Origin: Ancylobacter sp. SL191
Lineage (GTDB): Bacteria > Pseudomonadota > Alphaproteobacteria > Rhizobiales > Xanthobacteraceae
NCBI RefSeq assembly: GCF_026625645.1
Contig: NZ_CP113056.1
Location: 1,554,501-1,618,500, forward strand
Length of the DNA stretch: 64,000 bases
Reading direction: 5' to 3'
Position numbers and translations under genes: made by a program. The notes beneath the pieces were generated by a model, which saw nothing but the letters and a program-made list of their open reading frames with translations, was not told the DNA's origin and made no database searches. Positions 10,202 to 20,927 of the stretch are shown one piece after another (position 1 is the stretch's first letter; the number at the start of each line of letters is the position of its first letter).

Positions 10202-12598
10202 TCACTTACCCGTCGGCCAGCGCCAGTCGCGCACTTCCGGTAGATCGATACCGTGGGCGCGGATGTAGCGGGCGTGCTCGGCCAGCTTGTCGCGGATCGC
10301 CTGCTGCACATAGGCGTCACGGGCGAGCTTCGGCACCCGGTCGATCACGTCATCGACGAGGTGGAAGCGGTCGAGCTTGTTGCGCACCACCATGTCGAAG
10401 GGCGTCGTGGTCGAGCCCTCCTCGATATAGCCGCGCACATGCATGTTGGCGTGGTTGGTGCGGCGATAAGCGAGGCGGTGGATGAGCCAAGGATAGCCGT
10501 GATAGGCGAAGATCACCGGCTTGTCGGTGGTGAACAGCGCGTCGAACTCCGTGTCGGAAAGCCCATGCGGATGCTCGGTTTTCGGTTGCAGCGTCATCAG
10601 GTCGACGACGTTGACGACGCGCACCTTGAGGTCTGGGAAATAGCCGCGCAGCAGGTCCACGGCGGCCAGCGTCTCCAGCGTCGGGACGTCGCCGGCGCAG
10701 GCCAGCACGACATCCGGCTCGCCGCCCCGGTCATTGCTCGCCCATTCCCAGATGCCGATGCCGGTCGAGCAATGGTTGATCGCCGCGTCCATGTCGAGCC
10801 ATTGCGGTGCGGGCTGCTTGCCGGCGACGATGACGTTCACCCGGTTCCAGCTCTTCAGGCAATGCTCGGTGACGCAGAGCAGGGTGTTGGCGTCCGGCGG
10901 GAGATAGACGCGGACAATCTCCGCCTTCTTGTTCACCACATGGTCGATGAAGCCGGGATCCTGATGGCTGAAGCCATTATGGTCTTGGCGCCAGACATGC
11001 GAGGTGAGGAGGTAATTGAGCGAGGCGATGGGCCGGCGCCATTCCACTTCGCTGGCTGTTTTCAACCACTTGGCGTGCTGGTTGAACATCGAGTCGATGA
11101 TGTGGATGAAGGCCTCGTAGCAGGAAAACAGGCCATGGCGTCCGGTAAGAAGATACCCTTCCAGCCAGCCCTGGCACATATGCTCCGACAGAATCTCGGT
11201 GACGCGGCCATCAAGCGCGAGATGGTCGTCGCCGGGGATGGTCTCGGCGTTCCACGCGCGGTTGGTCACCTGGAACAGCGCCTGCAGCCGGTTCGAGGCG
11301 GTCTCGTCCGGGCCGAAGACGCGGAAATTGCGGGTGGCGAGGTTCGCCTTCATCACGTCGCGCAGGTAAGTGCCCATGATCGCTGTGGATTCCAGCTCCA
11401 CCGCGCCGGGTGAGGGCACCTTCACGGCGTAATCCGCGAAGTCGGGCAGGCGCAGCGGGCGGCGCAGCACGCCGCCATTGGCGTGCGGGTTAGCGCTCAT
11501 GCGCTTCTCGCCCTCGGGCGCGGTGGAGGCGATCTCCGGCAGAAGTTTACCGGTATCATCGAACAGTTCCTCCGGCCGGTAGCTCTTCAGCCAGTCTTCC
11601 AGCAGCGTCAGATGCTCCGGCTTCGACATGTCGGCGAACGGCACCTGATGCGAGCGCCACGTCCCTTCCGCCTTCTTGCCGTCCACGAGCTTGGGCCCGC
11701 TCCAGCCCTTGGGGCTGCGCAGGACGATCATCGGCCAGCGCGGGCGCTCGCTAACCCCTTGCTCGCGCGCGGTTTTCTGGATCTCGGCGATCCTGGCGAA
11801 GGCCTCGTCCATCGCCGCCGCCATAAGCTGGTGCATGGTGGCGGGGTCGTCGCCCTCGACGAAGATCGGCTCATGGCCATAGCCGACCATCAGCGCCCGC
11901 AATTCCTCATGCGGGATGCGGGCGAGCACGGTGGGGTTGGCGATCTTGTAGCCGTTGAGGTGCAGGATCGGTAGCACCGCACCATCGCCCACCGGGTTCA
12001 GGAACTTGTTGCCATGCCATGAGGTGGCAAGCGGGCCGGTTTCCGCCTCGCCGTCGCCGACCACGCAGGCGACCACCAGATCGGGGTTGTCGAGCACCGC
12101 GCCATAGGCGTGGGACAGCGAATAGCCGAGCTCACCGCCCTCATGGATGGAGCCGGGCGTCTCCGGGGCGGCGTGGCTGGGAATGCCACCGGGGAAGGAG
12201 AACTGCCTGAAAAACCTGCACAATCCCTCCTCGTCCTGGGAGATGTCGGGGTACAGTTCGCTGTAGGTGCCCTCCAGATAGGTCGAGGCCACCACACCCG
12301 GCGCGCCATGGCCGGGGCCGGCGATGAAAAGTATATTGTTACCTCTCTCGCGGATGATGCGGTTGAGGTGGACATAGATGAAATTGAGCCCCGGCGTGGT
12401 GCCCCAATGGCCCAGCAGGCGCGGCTTAACGTGTTGCAATGTCAGCTTTTCCCGCAGCAGCGGGTTGCCGAGCAGGTAGATCTGCCCGACCGAGAGGTAA
12501 TTGGCGGCGCGCCACCAGGCGTTCATGCGGGCGACGAGGTCGGCACTCAGCGGACCCGTGGGGGCGCGAAGCTCGTTCGTCCCAGGTTCGTTCGTCAT
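10202..12598 (-). CDS. xfp: Phosphoketolase (xylulose/fructose type)
   Basis: A 798-residue ThDP enzyme that splits xylulose 5-phosphate (and often fructose 6-phosphate) with phosphate to acetyl-phosphate and a C3 or C4 sugar phosphate. Typical phosphoketolase signatures are [20 protein letters not shown] (about 62-81), GPGHGAPG (about 94-101), [15 protein letters not shown] (about 148-162) and [15 protein letters not shown] (about 178-192). Length matches the family. It is downstream of a co-directional zinc alcohol dehydrogenase (82-nt gap), probably in one transcript. No acetate kinase or phosphotransacetylase gene lies in the window, so the fate of acetyl-phosphate is not visible. Confidence 0.96.
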   Translation of the reverse strand: MTNEPGTNELRAPTGPLSADLVARMNAWWRAANYLSVGQIYLLGNPLLREKLTLQHVKPRLLGHWGTTPGLNFIYVHLNRIIRERGNNILFIAGPGHGAPGVVASTYLEGTYSELYPDISQDEEGLCRFFRQFSFPGGIPSHAAPETPGSIHEGGELGYSLSHAYGAVLDNPDLVVACVVGDGEAETGPLATSWHGNKFLNPVGDGAVLPILHLNGYKIANPTVLARIPHEELRALMVGYGHEPIFVEGDDPATMHQLMAAAMDEAFARIAEIQKTAREQGVSERPRWPMIVLRSPKGWSGPKLVDGKKAEGTWRSHQVPFADMSKPEHLTLLEDWLKSYRPEELFDDTGKLLPEIASTAPEGEKRMSANPHANGGVLRRPLRLPDFADYAVKVPSPGAVELESTAIMGTYLRDVMKANLATRNFRVFGPDETASNRLQALFQVTNRAWNAETIPGDDHLALDGRVTEILSEHMCQGWLEGYLLTGRHGLFSCYEAFIHIIDSMFNQHAKWLKTASEVEWRRPIASLNYLLTSHVWRQDHNGFSHQDPGFIDHVVNKKAEIVRVYLPPDANTLLCVTEHCLKSWNRVNVIVAGKQPAPQWLDMDAAINHCSTGIGIWEWASNDRGGEPDVVLACAGDVPTLETLAAVDLLRGYFPDLKVRVVNVVDLMTLQPKTEHPHGLSDTEFDALFTTDKPVIFAYHGYPWLIHRLAYRRTNHANMHVRGYIEEGSTTTPFDMVVRNKLDRFHLVDDVIDRVPKLARDAYVQQAIRDKLAEHARYIRAHGIDLPEVRDWRWPTGK

Positions 12599-12630
12599 CG
12601 TGTCGGTCTCCTAAAGGGCGGTTCAGGATC

Positions 12631-12672
12631 GTGGAGCGTCAGTGCAGTCAGGTGGAGTGTCAGTGCAGTGAG
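12631..12672. repeat. Two-copy 21-bp tandem repeat
   Basis: GTGGAGCGTCAGTGCAGTCAG at 12631-12651 is repeated at 12652-12672 with two changes. It lies in the gap between the alcohol dehydrogenase and the phosphoketolase start. It may be a tandem slip or an operator pair. Confidence 0.7.
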
Positions 12673-12680
12673 GTGACCAG

Positions 12681-13718
12681 TCAGGCCGGTGTGTCCGGTG
12701 TGGACAGGCCGGGAAGCAGCACCGCCGCCCCCTGGAAGCGGCCGGCGCGCAGATCGGCCAGCGCCTCGTTGGCGCGGGCGAGCGGGTAGGTCACCGTCCT
12801 CGCCCGCACCCCCGCCACCGGGGCGAGGGCGAGGAACTCGGTGGCGTCCTCGCGCGTGAGATTGGCGACGGAGAGTAACTGTCGCTCTTCCCACAGGATG
12901 GAATAGGGGAAGGACGGGATGTCGCTCATATGAATGCCGCCGCACACCACGCGCCCGCCCTTGCGGACCGCCTTGAGGGCGGCGGGCACCAGCGCGCCGA
13001 CGGGGGCGAAGATGAGGGCGGCGTCGAGCGGCGCTGGCGGCGCCTCCTCCGACGCGCCCGCCCAGACGGCGCCGAGCGAGAGGGCGAGCGCCTGCGCGCT
13101 CACATCGCCCGCACGGGTGAAGGCATAGACCTCCCGCCCCTGAAAGCGGCAGATCTGCGCGATGAGATGGGCGGCGGCGCCGAAGCCGTAAAGGCCGACG
13201 CGGCGGGCCTCGCCGGCGAGCTTCAGCGTGCGCCAGCCGATCAGCCCGGCGCACATGAGGGGCGCGGCCGCGACCGGATCGTCGAACCCGTCCAGCGGGA
13301 AGCAAAAGGCGGCGTCGGCGACCACATGGGTGGCGAAGCCCCCGTCGCGGGTGTAGCCGGTGAACAGCGGATCGTCGCACAGGTTTTCGCGCTGGCTCGC
13401 GCAATAGGGGCAGGTGCCGCAGCTATGGCCGAGCCAGGGGATGCCGACGCGGCGACCGATCCCCGGCTCCGTCACGCCGTCGCCCCGCGCTTCCACGATG
13501 CCGACGATCTCATGGCCGGGAATGATGGGCAGCGGCCCCGGCGGCAATTCGCCGTCGACGACGTGGAGATCGGTGCGGCAGACGGCGCAGGCCTCCACCC
13601 GCACGCGGATCTCGCCCGGCCCCGGCCGGGGCAGCGCGCGTTCCTCCAGACGGAGCGGGGCGCCATGGGCGTGCAGCACCATGGCCAGCATCCGGCCCGC
13701 TATGGTCTCGCCCGTCAT
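12681..13718 (-). CDS. Zinc-dependent alcohol dehydrogenase
   Basis: A 345-residue medium-chain dehydrogenase. The catalytic zinc site is CAVCRTDLH plus GHE. Structural zinc cysteines lie in CGTCPYCASQRENLC, and the nucleotide fold is GLYGFGAAAH (glycine pattern slightly unusual for the family). It reduces or oxidises an alcohol/aldehyde pair with NAD(P). Of two close in-frame ATGs, 13718 has GAGGA at 6 nt spacing, while 13724 would overlap that box. It sits immediately upstream of phosphoketolase, so it may act on a two-carbon product of that path, by inference. It is divergent from the adhP-like gene. Confidence 0.88.
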   Translation of the reverse strand: MTGETIAGRMLAMVLHAHGAPLRLEERALPRPGPGEIRVRVEACAVCRTDLHVVDGELPPGPLPIIPGHEIVGIVEARGDGVTEPGIGRRVGIPWLGHSCGTCPYCASQRENLCDDPLFTGYTRDGGFATHVVADAAFCFPLDGFDDPVAAAPLMCAGLIGWRTLKLAGEARRVGLYGFGAAAHLIAQICRFQGREVYAFTRAGDVSAQALALSLGAVWAGASEEAPPAPLDAALIFAPVGALVPAALKAVRKGGRVVCGGIHMSDIPSFPYSILWEERQLLSVANLTREDATEFLALAPVAGVRARTVTYPLARANEALADLRAGRFQGAAVLLPGLSTPDTPA

Positions 13719-13926
13719 GGCCATTCCTCGCTGCGCCCTTGATGAACTTAATGCGCGACAACGGCCTTCCACCATGCGCAGTACTCCGCACCTGATATGT
13801 AGCCGGCGAATGATCCTATGGGCCGCCGCATCATGCCCGCGTGTTGCGGCTCAGGATTGACACGCGTCAAGGACGACCTTGTCGCGCCCGCTAGAGTGCG
13901 CTGCGGGGCATACAGAGGTCGACGCC

Positions 13927-14955
13927 ATGGCGAATATGATGAAGGCGGCGGTGGTCCGCGCATTCGGCAAGCCGCTCACCATCGAGGAGGTGCCGGTTCC
14001 GGTGCCCGGTCCCGGCGAGGTGCTGGTGAAGGTGGTCGCCTGCGGCGTCTGCCACACCGACCTGCACGCCGCCGATGGCGACTGGCCGGTGAAGCCGTCC
14101 CCGCCCTTCATCCCCGGTCATGAGGCCGCCGGCTATGTCGCCGCGCTCGGGCCGGGCGTCACCGGGCTGAAGGAGGGCGATCCGGTCGGCGTCGCCTGGC
14201 TGCACGATGCCTGCATGTGCTGCGAATATTGCGAGACCGGCTGGGAGACGCTGTGCGAGCACCAGCACAATACCGGCTATAGCTGCGATGGCGGCTTCGC
14301 GGAATATGTCATCGCCGCCGCGCCCTTCGTGGCGCGCCTGCCCGAGGGCGTCGATTTCGCCGCCATGGCGCCGATCCTGTGCGCCGGCGTCACCACCTAT
14401 AAGGGGCTGAAGGAAACCGAGGCCAAGCCCGGCGAGTGGGTGGCGATCTCCGGTGTCGGCGGGCTCGGCCATATCGGCATTCAATACGCCAAGGCGATGG
14501 GCCTGCATGTGGTGGCGCTCGACATCGCCCCGGAAAAGCTGGCGCTCGCCCGCGAGGCCGGCGCCGATCTGGCGGTCGACGCCTCCTCGCCCGACGCGGT
14601 GGCGGAAATCCTCAAGGTCACCGGCGGCGGCGCCCATGGCGTGCTGGTCACGGCGGTCTCGCCGCCCGCCTTCAACCAGGCGCTGAGCTATGTGCGGCGC
14701 AAGGGCACGGTGAGCCTGGTCGGCCTGCCGCCCGGCCATTTCGCCACGCCGATCTTCGATGTGGTGCTGAAGCGCATCACCGTGCGCGGCTCCATCGTCG
14801 GCACGCGGCGCGATCTCGCCGAATCCGTCGCCTTCGCCGCTGAGGGCAAGGTGAAGGCCGAGATTCATAAGGCGCCACTGGAGAGCATCAATGATATCTT
14901 CGACGCGCTGAAGGCCGGCAAGGTCGATGGCCGCATGGTGCTCGATTTCACCTGA
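13927..14955 (+). CDS. adhP: Zinc alcohol dehydrogenase, AdhP type
   Basis: A 342-residue ethanol-active class dehydrogenase: catalytic zinc [15 protein letters not shown] and GHEAAG, structural zinc in [30 protein letters not shown], and a Rossmann turn [16 protein letters not shown]. Length and all these blocks match AdhP/Adh1-like enzymes that interconvert ethanol and acetaldehyde with NAD. AGAGG stands 8 nt before the ATG at 13927. It is divergent from the other zinc dehydrogenase, giving two alcohol dehydrogenases and a phosphoketolase in 5 kb. Confidence 0.94.
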   Translation: MANMMKAAVVRAFGKPLTIEEVPVPVPGPGEVLVKVVACGVCHTDLHAADGDWPVKPSPPFIPGHEAAGYVAALGPGVTGLKEGDPVGVAWLHDACMCCEYCETGWETLCEHQHNTGYSCDGGFAEYVIAAAPFVARLPEGVDFAAMAPILCAGVTTYKGLKETEAKPGEWVAISGVGGLGHIGIQYAKAMGLHVVALDIAPEKLALAREAGADLAVDASSPDAVAEILKVTGGGAHGVLVTAVSPPAFNQALSYVRRKGTVSLVGLPPGHFATPIFDVVLKRITVRGSIVGTRRDLAESVAFAAEGKVKAEIHKAPLESINDIFDALKAGKVDGRMVLDFT

Positions 14956-15056
14956 CGCGGGCCGAGGCGCGCGAAGGGTCTGGCCAGGGGTGGCGGATTG
15001 ACGGCGACGCTTCCATGCGGGTGGGCGTCGCCCCTTAAGTCCTTAAGGGAGGTCTG

Positions 15057-16106
15057 ATGTCCGTTCGGCCGTCACGCGGGCGTAACCGCGCGCTTGCATT
15101 CATTCTGGCGGGGGCGTTGCTGGCCCCGCTGGTTCCCGCCACGCCCGCCGCGGCGCAGGAGAGCGGGCTGAAAGCGCGCCTGCAATCGCTGGTCGACCGC
15201 TTCAATGGGCGGGCCCTGCCGGCGGAGTTCTTCAAGACCAATGGCCGGCTTGAATCCGAGCAGGTGCTGATCGCCTCGAAATTCGCCGGGCGCGTCGCGC
15301 AGGTGCTGGTCGAGGAAGGCCAGACGGTGGATGTGGGCGTTGAGATCGCCCGCATGGACACGACCGAGCTCACCGCCCAGCTCACCGGCGCGCAGGCCGA
15401 TGTGCGTCGCGCCGAGAAGGCCATCGCCGAGGCGGACGCCGCCATCACCCAGCGCGAGGCCGAGCGCGTGCTCGCCGAGCAGGAATATGAGCGCGCCGCC
15501 AAGCTGAAGCAGAGCGGCTTCGGCACCATCCAGTCGGCCGATACCCGCCAGAGCCAGCTCAATGTCGCCATCGCCGCGCAGAAGGCGGCGGAAGCCTCGC
15601 TCGCCGAGGCCGATGCCAGCGCGGACACAGCGCGGGCGGAGGTGGCGCGTATCCAGTCGCAGCTCGACGATGCCGTGCTCAAGGCGCCCCGGCGCGGGCG
15701 GGTGGAGTACAAGCTGGTGCGCACCGGCGAGGTGGTGGCGGCGGGTGCGCCCATCGTCACCCTGCTCGATCTCGGCGATGTCTACATGACCGTGTTCCTG
15801 CCCGCGCGCGTCGCCGGGCGGCTCGGCATGGGGGATACGGCGCGCATCGTGCTCGATCCCGCGCCCGATTACGTCATCCCCGCCACGGTGAGCTTCGTCG
15901 CCTCCGGCGCGCAGTTCACGCCGAAGACGGTGGAGACCTCCGACGAACGCGAAAAGCTGATGTTCCGGGTCAAGCTGCGGCTCGCCTCGGACCTGCTCCG
16001 GCAATATGAGGACCGGGTGAAGACCGGGGTGCGCGGCGTCGCCTATGTGCGCACCGCCCCCGACGCCACCTGGCCCGACTGGCTCAACATCAAGCTGCCG
16101 CAATGA
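15057..16106 (+). CDS. HlyD-type membrane fusion protein (YhiI-like)
   Basis: A 349-residue periplasmic adaptor with a signal sequence (residues 1-34, ending AAAQ), a split lipoyl/barrel-sandwich domain (GRVAQVLVEEGQTVDVG near 80-95 and APRRGRVEYKLVRTGEVV near 219-236), and an Ala/Glu-rich coiled-coil hairpin between (110-210). It links an inner-membrane ABC exporter to an outer channel. The stop overlaps the ATG of the next gene (ATGA), showing translational coupling in the order yhiI, rbbA, yhhJ. No outer-membrane TolC gene is in the operon. The substrate is unknown. Confidence 0.93.
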   Translation: MSVRPSRGRNRALAFILAGALLAPLVPATPAAAQESGLKARLQSLVDRFNGRALPAEFFKTNGRLESEQVLIASKFAGRVAQVLVEEGQTVDVGVEIARMDTTELTAQLTGAQADVRRAEKAIAEADAAITQREAERVLAEQEYERAAKLKQSGFGTIQSADTRQSQLNVAIAAQKAAEASLAEADASADTARAEVARIQSQLDDAVLKAPRRGRVEYKLVRTGEVVAAGAPIVTLLDLGDVYMTVFLPARVAGRLGMGDTARIVLDPAPDYVIPATVSFVASGAQFTPKTVETSDEREKLMFRVKLRLASDLLRQYEDRVKTGVRGVAYVRTAPDATWPDWLNIKLPQ

Positions 16107-18832
16107 CCGCCGGGGAGAGCGCGCCAGCGGGCGCTGTGCTGACGCTTCGCGGCGTCACCCATCTCTATGGCACGACGCATGCGCTGGACGGGGTGGACCT
16201 TGCCATTCCCGCCGGCTGCATGGCCGGGCTGATCGGCCCGGACGGCGTCGGCAAATCCACCCTGCTCTCGCTCGCCGCCGGGGTGACGCGGCTGCAAAGC
16301 GGCACGCTGGAGGTGCTGGGCGGCGACATGACGACCGCCGCGTGGCGCCGGCAGGCTGGCGCCCGCATCGCCTTCATGCCGCAGGGGCTGGGGCGCAACC
16401 TCTACCCGACGCTGTCGGTGGCGGAGAATCTCGATTTCTTCGGCCGGCTGTTCGGGCAGGGCGCGCAGGAGCGGGCCGAGCGCATCGCCGAACTCATCGC
16501 CGCGACGGGGCTGGCGAAGTTCGCTGACCGGCCGGCCGGCAAGCTCTCCGGCGGCATGAAGCAGAAGCTCGGCATCTGCGCGGCGCTGATCCATGATCCC
16601 GACCTCGTCATTCTCGACGAGCCGACCACCGGCGTCGATCCGCTGTCGCGCCGGCAGTTCTGGGAGCTGATCGACCGGCTGCGGGCGCGTCGCCCGTCCA
16701 TGAGCGTCCTCGTCGCCACCGCCTATATGGAGGAGGCCGAGCGCTTCGACTGGCTGGCGGCGATGAATGCCGGCAAGGTGCTGGCGACCGGCAGCCCGGC
16801 GCAGATCCGCGAGAAGGCCGGCGCGGCGACGCTGGAAGCGGCCTTCATCGCTTTGCTGCCGGAGGCCGAGCGCGCCGGGTCCGGGGACATGCCCGATCTG
16901 CCGCACCGGCCGAGCGAGGGCCCGCCCGCCATCGAGGCGACCGGGCTTACCCGCCGCTTCGGCGATTTCGTCGCGGTGGACCATGTGAATTTCCGCATCG
17001 AGAAGGGCGAGATCTTCGGCTTTCTCGGCTCGAATGGCTGCGGCAAGAGCACGACGATGAAGATGCTCACCGGCCTGCTGCCGGCGAGCGAGGGCGAGGC
17101 GAAGCTGTTCGGCGCGCCGATGGCGGGCGGCGACATGGCGACCCGCAAGCGCGTCGGCTACATGTCGCAGGCCTTCTCGCTCTATGCCGAACTCACCGTG
17201 CGGCAGAATCTCGATCTGCACGCGCGGCTGTTCGAGATTGCCGACGGGCCGGCCCGCATCGCCGAGATGGAGACGCGCTTCGACCTCGCCGATGTCGGCG
17301 ATGTGCGGCCGGACAGCCTGCCGCTCGGCATCCGCCAGCGCCTGCAACTCGCCGTGGCGCTGATCCACCGGCCGGAAATCCTCATCCTCGACGAGCCGAC
17401 CTCCGGCGTCGACCCGGTGGCGCGCGACGGCTTCTGGCGCGAGCTGATCAAGCTCGCCCGCGAGGATGGCGTGACGATCTTCCTCTCCACCCATTTCATG
17501 AACGAGGCCGAGCGCTGCGACCGCATCTCGCTGATGCATGCCGGGCGGGTGCTGGCGGTCGGCACGCCGGAGGAGCTGAAGCGGCAGCGGGGCATGGACA
17601 GCCTGGAAGAGGTGTTCATCGCCGTGCTGGAAGAGGCGGGCATGGGCCGCGAGGAGGGGGCGGTGGAGCTTGCCACCCGGCCCGCCCATGTCACCCGCCC
17701 GCGCCGCTTCGATCCCGGCCGGCTCTGGGCCTATGCCTGGCGCGAGGCGCTGGAGCTGATGCGCGACCCGGCACGCCTGGCCTTCGCGCTGCTCGGGCCG
17801 CTGTTGCTGCTCTTCACCTTCGGCTACGGCATCTCCTTTGATGTCGAGAACCTGCCCTATGCGGTGCTGGACCAGGACCAGAGCGCGCAGAGCCGGCAAT
17901 TGCTGGAGAGCTTCGAGGGCTCGCGCTATTTCGAGCGTCACGCCGCCATCGCCTCGTCCGACGAGCTCGACCGGCGCCTTGCCAATGGCGAACTGAAGCT
18001 CGCCATCGAGGTGCCGCCGGATTTCGGCCGCGACCTGCTGCGCGAGCGCGTGCCGGAAGTGGGCGTGTGGGTGGATGGCGCCATGCCGTTCCGCGCCGAG
18101 ACCACGCGCGGTTATGTGCAGGGCATCAGTCAGAGCTACCTATCGGACGCGCAGATGCGCACCGACGGGACCGAGACCTCGCTCTACCCGATCTCGGTCG
18201 AGCCGCGCTACCGCTACAATCAGGCGTTCAAGAGCGTGAACGCCATGGTGCCGAGCGTCATCATGCTGATGCTGGTGCTGATCCCCGCCATCACCACCGC
18301 GCTCGGCGTGGTGAAGGAGAAGGAGAGCGGCTCCATCGCCAATTTCCAGTCGACGCCAGTCACCAAGCTGGAGTTCCTGCTGGGCAAGCAGCTGCCCTAT
18401 GTCGGCGTCGCCTTCTTGAGCTTCATCACGCTGGTGATCGCCGCGCAGCTGGTGTTCGACGTGCCGGTGAAGGGCTCGCTGCTGACGCTGGCGCTTGGCT
18501 CGCTCATCTATGTCTGCGCCACCACCGGCTTCGGCCTGCTGGTCTCCAGCTTCGTCTCCAGCCAGGTGGCGGCGGTGTTCGCCACCGCGATCATCGCCAT
18601 CATCCCGGCGGTGAATTTCTCCGGCCTGCTGGTGCCGGTGTCCTCGCTCTCTGGCGCCGGGCGCTATATGGGCCTCGCCTTCCCCGCCGCCTGGTATGAG
18701 CAGGTGAGCGCCGGCACCTTCACCAAGGGGCTGGGCTTCGGTGATCTGTGGTGGGACATCGCGGTGACCGGGCTGCTGGCCCTCGCCTATATCGGCGCGG
18801 CGATGGCCGCTTTGCGCAAGCAGGGAGCCTGA
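16103..18832 (+). CDS. rbbA: Double-ATPase/permease ABC protein (RbbA/YhiH-like)
   Basis: A 909-residue fusion of two ABC ATPase domains and an ABC-2 permease. Domain 1 has Walker A GPDGVGKST, signature LSGGMKQK and DEPTTGVDP. Domain 2 (from about 275) has GSNGCGKST and DEPTSGVDP, but its signature is degenerate (PLGIRQR), as in E. coli RbbA. The permease part starts near 530 with a large extracytoplasmic loop and six or so membrane segments. E. coli RbbA (911 residues) was reported to associate with ribosomes, but the gene context here, between an adaptor and a permease, supports drug or metabolite export. The permease of the next gene is probably the partner. Confidence 0.92.
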   Translation: MTAGESAPAGAVLTLRGVTHLYGTTHALDGVDLAIPAGCMAGLIGPDGVGKSTLLSLAAGVTRLQSGTLEVLGGDMTTAAWRRQAGARIAFMPQGLGRNLYPTLSVAENLDFFGRLFGQGAQERAERIAELIAATGLAKFADRPAGKLSGGMKQKLGICAALIHDPDLVILDEPTTGVDPLSRRQFWELIDRLRARRPSMSVLVATAYMEEAERFDWLAAMNAGKVLATGSPAQIREKAGAATLEAAFIALLPEAERAGSGDMPDLPHRPSEGPPAIEATGLTRRFGDFVAVDHVNFRIEKGEIFGFLGSNGCGKSTTMKMLTGLLPASEGEAKLFGAPMAGGDMATRKRVGYMSQAFSLYAELTVRQNLDLHARLFEIADGPARIAEMETRFDLADVGDVRPDSLPLGIRQRLQLAVALIHRPEILILDEPTSGVDPVARDGFWRELIKLAREDGVTIFLSTHFMNEAERCDRISLMHAGRVLAVGTPEELKRQRGMDSLEEVFIAVLEEAGMGREEGAVELATRPAHVTRPRRFDPGRLWAYAWREALELMRDPARLAFALLGPLLLLFTFGYGISFDVENLPYAVLDQDQSAQSRQLLESFEGSRYFERHAAIASSDELDRRLANGELKLAIEVPPDFGRDLLRERVPEVGVWVDGAMPFRAETTRGYVQGISQSYLSDAQMRTDGTETSLYPISVEPRYRYNQAFKSVNAMVPSVIMLMLVLIPAITTALGVVKEKESGSIANFQSTPVTKLEFLLGKQLPYVGVAFLSFITLVIAAQLVFDVPVKGSLLTLALGSLIYVCATTGFGLLVSSFVSSQVAAVFATAIIAIIPAVNFSGLLVPVSSLSGAGRYMGLAFPAAWYEQVSAGTFTKGLGFGDLWWDIAVTGLLALAYIGAAMAALRKQGA

Positions 18833-18834
18833 GC

Positions 18835-19956
18835 ATGATCGCCTCGCTCAAGCGCATCTGGCGGCTCGGCATCAAGGAGCTGTACAGCCTCAAGGCCGAT
18901 CCGGTGCTGATGGCGCTGATCGTCTATACCTTCACCATCGCCATCTACACGGTGGCGTCCGGCGCCAAGTTCGAGGTCGAGAACGCCGCCGTGGCGGTGG
19001 TGGACGAGGACCAGACCGCGCTCTCGCGGCGGATGCGCGACGCGCTGCTGAAGCCCTTCTTCAAGGAGCCGGTGCTGATCGAGGCCAGCGAGGTCGACCG
19101 GGCGATGGATGAGGGCCGCTTCGTCTTCGTGGTCAGCATCCCCCCGAAATTCGAGCATGACGTGATTGCCGGGCGCGACCCGGTGGTGCAGCTCGACATC
19201 GACGCCACCGCCATGTCGCAGGCCGGCAATGGCGCGACCTATATCCAGAGCATCCTGCTGCAGGAGGTGGCGGCGGCCTATCCCTCCTCCACCGGCACGG
19301 CGCCGGTCAGCGTCGTCACCCGCGCTAAGTTCAACCCGAACCTGAAATCCGAATGGTTCAACGCGGTGATGCAGGTCATCAACAACGTGACCATGCTGGC
19401 GGTGATCCTGTGCGGGGCGGCGCTGATCCGCGAGCGCGAGCACGGCACGCTGGAGCACCTGCTGGTGATGCCGGTGACGCCGACCGAGATCATGCTGGCC
19501 AAGGTCTGGGCCAACGGCCTCGTCATCGTGGTGGCGGCGACGCTGTCGCTGATCTTCGTGGTGCAGCAGCTGCTCGGCGTGCCGATTGGCGGCTCGGTCA
19601 CGCTCTTCGTGGCCTCCATGCTGGTCTACCAGTTCTCGGTGACCTCGCTCGGCATCCTCATCGCCACGGTCTCGACCTCGATGGGCCAGTTCGGGCTGAT
19701 CGTCATGCCGGTGCTCATCATGATGAACCTGCTGTCGGGCTCGACCACGCCGATGGAGAGCATGCCGGAGGTGCTGCAATATGTGATGCAGCTCTCGCCC
19801 TCGACCCATTTCGTCGCGCTGTCGCAGGCGATCCTCTATCGCGGGGCGGGGATGTCCATCATCTGGCCGCAGATCCTGGCGCTGATCGTGATCGGCGGGG
19901 CGTTCTTCACGCTGGCCCGGCTGCGATTCCGCCGAGCGTTGCAGGCGGCGCAATAG
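18835..19956 (+). CDS. ABC-2 type permease (YhhJ-like)
   Basis: A 373-residue inner-membrane protein: one N-terminal membrane segment (about 20-40), a periplasmic domain of about 130 residues, then five or six hydrophobic segments from about 175 with the ABC-2 hallmark REREHGTLEHLLVMPVTPTEI. It begins two bases after the RbbA-like stop with GGGAG upstream. It should pair with the permease half of the preceding protein to form the exporter channel. Confidence 0.93.
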   Translation: MIASLKRIWRLGIKELYSLKADPVLMALIVYTFTIAIYTVASGAKFEVENAAVAVVDEDQTALSRRMRDALLKPFFKEPVLIEASEVDRAMDEGRFVFVVSIPPKFEHDVIAGRDPVVQLDIDATAMSQAGNGATYIQSILLQEVAAAYPSSTGTAPVSVVTRAKFNPNLKSEWFNAVMQVINNVTMLAVILCGAALIREREHGTLEHLLVMPVTPTEIMLAKVWANGLVIVVAATLSLIFVVQQLLGVPIGGSVTLFVASMLVYQFSVTSLGILIATVSTSMGQFGLIVMPVLIMMNLLSGSTTPMESMPEVLQYVMQLSPSTHFVALSQAILYRGAGMSIIWPQILALIVIGGAFFTLARLRFRRALQAAQ

Positions 19957-20105
19957 GCCATTCACCCCCTTGCGCGGGGGTGAGCGGGTCCGTCTAATCC
20001 CTTGCTGCCGGCGGCAAGGACAAGCGGCAAGGACGAAGGCGGCGCGGCGGAGCGGAAGGTGAGCCCTTTGACAGGGCGCCGTCCGTTCCTGCCCCGGAGT
20101 CCCTC

Positions 20106-20927
20106 ATGTCGACCGATGCCGCCGCCCATCCCCTCGCGCCGTTTCGTCTCGCCGCCGAGCCCTATTACCGGCCGGTGGCGGACGAGATCGCCGTCTTCGA
20201 GGCCGCCTTCGCCCACCGCCTGCCGGTGATGCTGAAAGGCCCGACCGGCTGCGGCAAGACGCGCTTCGTCGAGTACATGGCGTGGCGGCTCGCCCGCCCG
20301 CTGGTCACCGTCGCCGCGCATGAGGACATGACGGCGGCCGATCTTGCCGGGCGCTTCCTGCTCAATCCCGAAGGCACGGTCTGGCAGGACGGGCCGCTGA
20401 CGCTGGCGGTGCGCCATGGCGGGCTGTGCTATCTCGACGAGATCGTCGAGGCGCGGCAGGACACCACCGTCGTCATCCACCCGCTGACCGACGCGCGGCG
20501 CGTGCTGCCGCTGGAAAAGCGCGGCGAGCTGATCGCCGCCCACCCTGATTTCCAGCTCGTGATCTCCTATAACCCCGGCTACCAGAGCGCGGTGAAGGAT
20601 CTGAAGGAGTCCACCAAGCAGCGCTTCATCGCCATCGACTTCGACTATCCCTCAGCGCCGCTGGAAGCCGAGATCGTCGCCCGCGAGGCGGGGGTGGATG
20701 AGGGGATGGCGCAGGTGCTGGTGGCCATCGCCGCCGCCTCGCGCCGGCTGCGCGGGCAGGGGCTGGATGAGGGCGCCTCCACCCGCATGCTGATCCATGC
20801 CGGGCGGCTCGCTTGCGCCGGCGTGCCGCTGGAGGCGGCGGTGAACGCGGCGATCGTGCTGCCCATCACCGACGATGCCGATGTGCGCGCAGGCCTGCGC
20901 GCGGCGATTTCCGCATGCCTGCCGTGA
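20106..20927 (+). CDS. cbbQ: MoxR-family AAA+ ATPase, CbbQ/NorQ type
   Basis: A 273-residue AAA+ ATPase: Walker A GPTGCGKT (residues 45-52), Walker B CYLDEIVEA (about 103-111), and sensor-like VISYNPGYQS. CbbQ, NirQ and NorQ form this subfamily; each works with a VWA-domain partner to remodel a target enzyme. CbbQ with CbbO activates RuBisCO. The partner here is the long CbbO type rather than shorter NorD, which supports CbbQ, but no RuBisCO or nitric oxide reductase gene lies in this window. The end overlaps the next gene by 13 nt. Confidence 0.85.
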   Translation: MSTDAAAHPLAPFRLAAEPYYRPVADEIAVFEAAFAHRLPVMLKGPTGCGKTRFVEYMAWRLARPLVTVAAHEDMTAADLAGRFLLNPEGTVWQDGPLTLAVRHGGLCYLDEIVEARQDTTVVIHPLTDARRVLPLEKRGELIAAHPDFQLVISYNPGYQSAVKDLKESTKQRFIAIDFDYPSAPLEAEIVAREAGVDEGMAQVLVAIAAASRRLRGQGLDEGASTRMLIHAGRLACAGVPLEAAVNAAIVLPITDDADVRAGLRAAISACLP

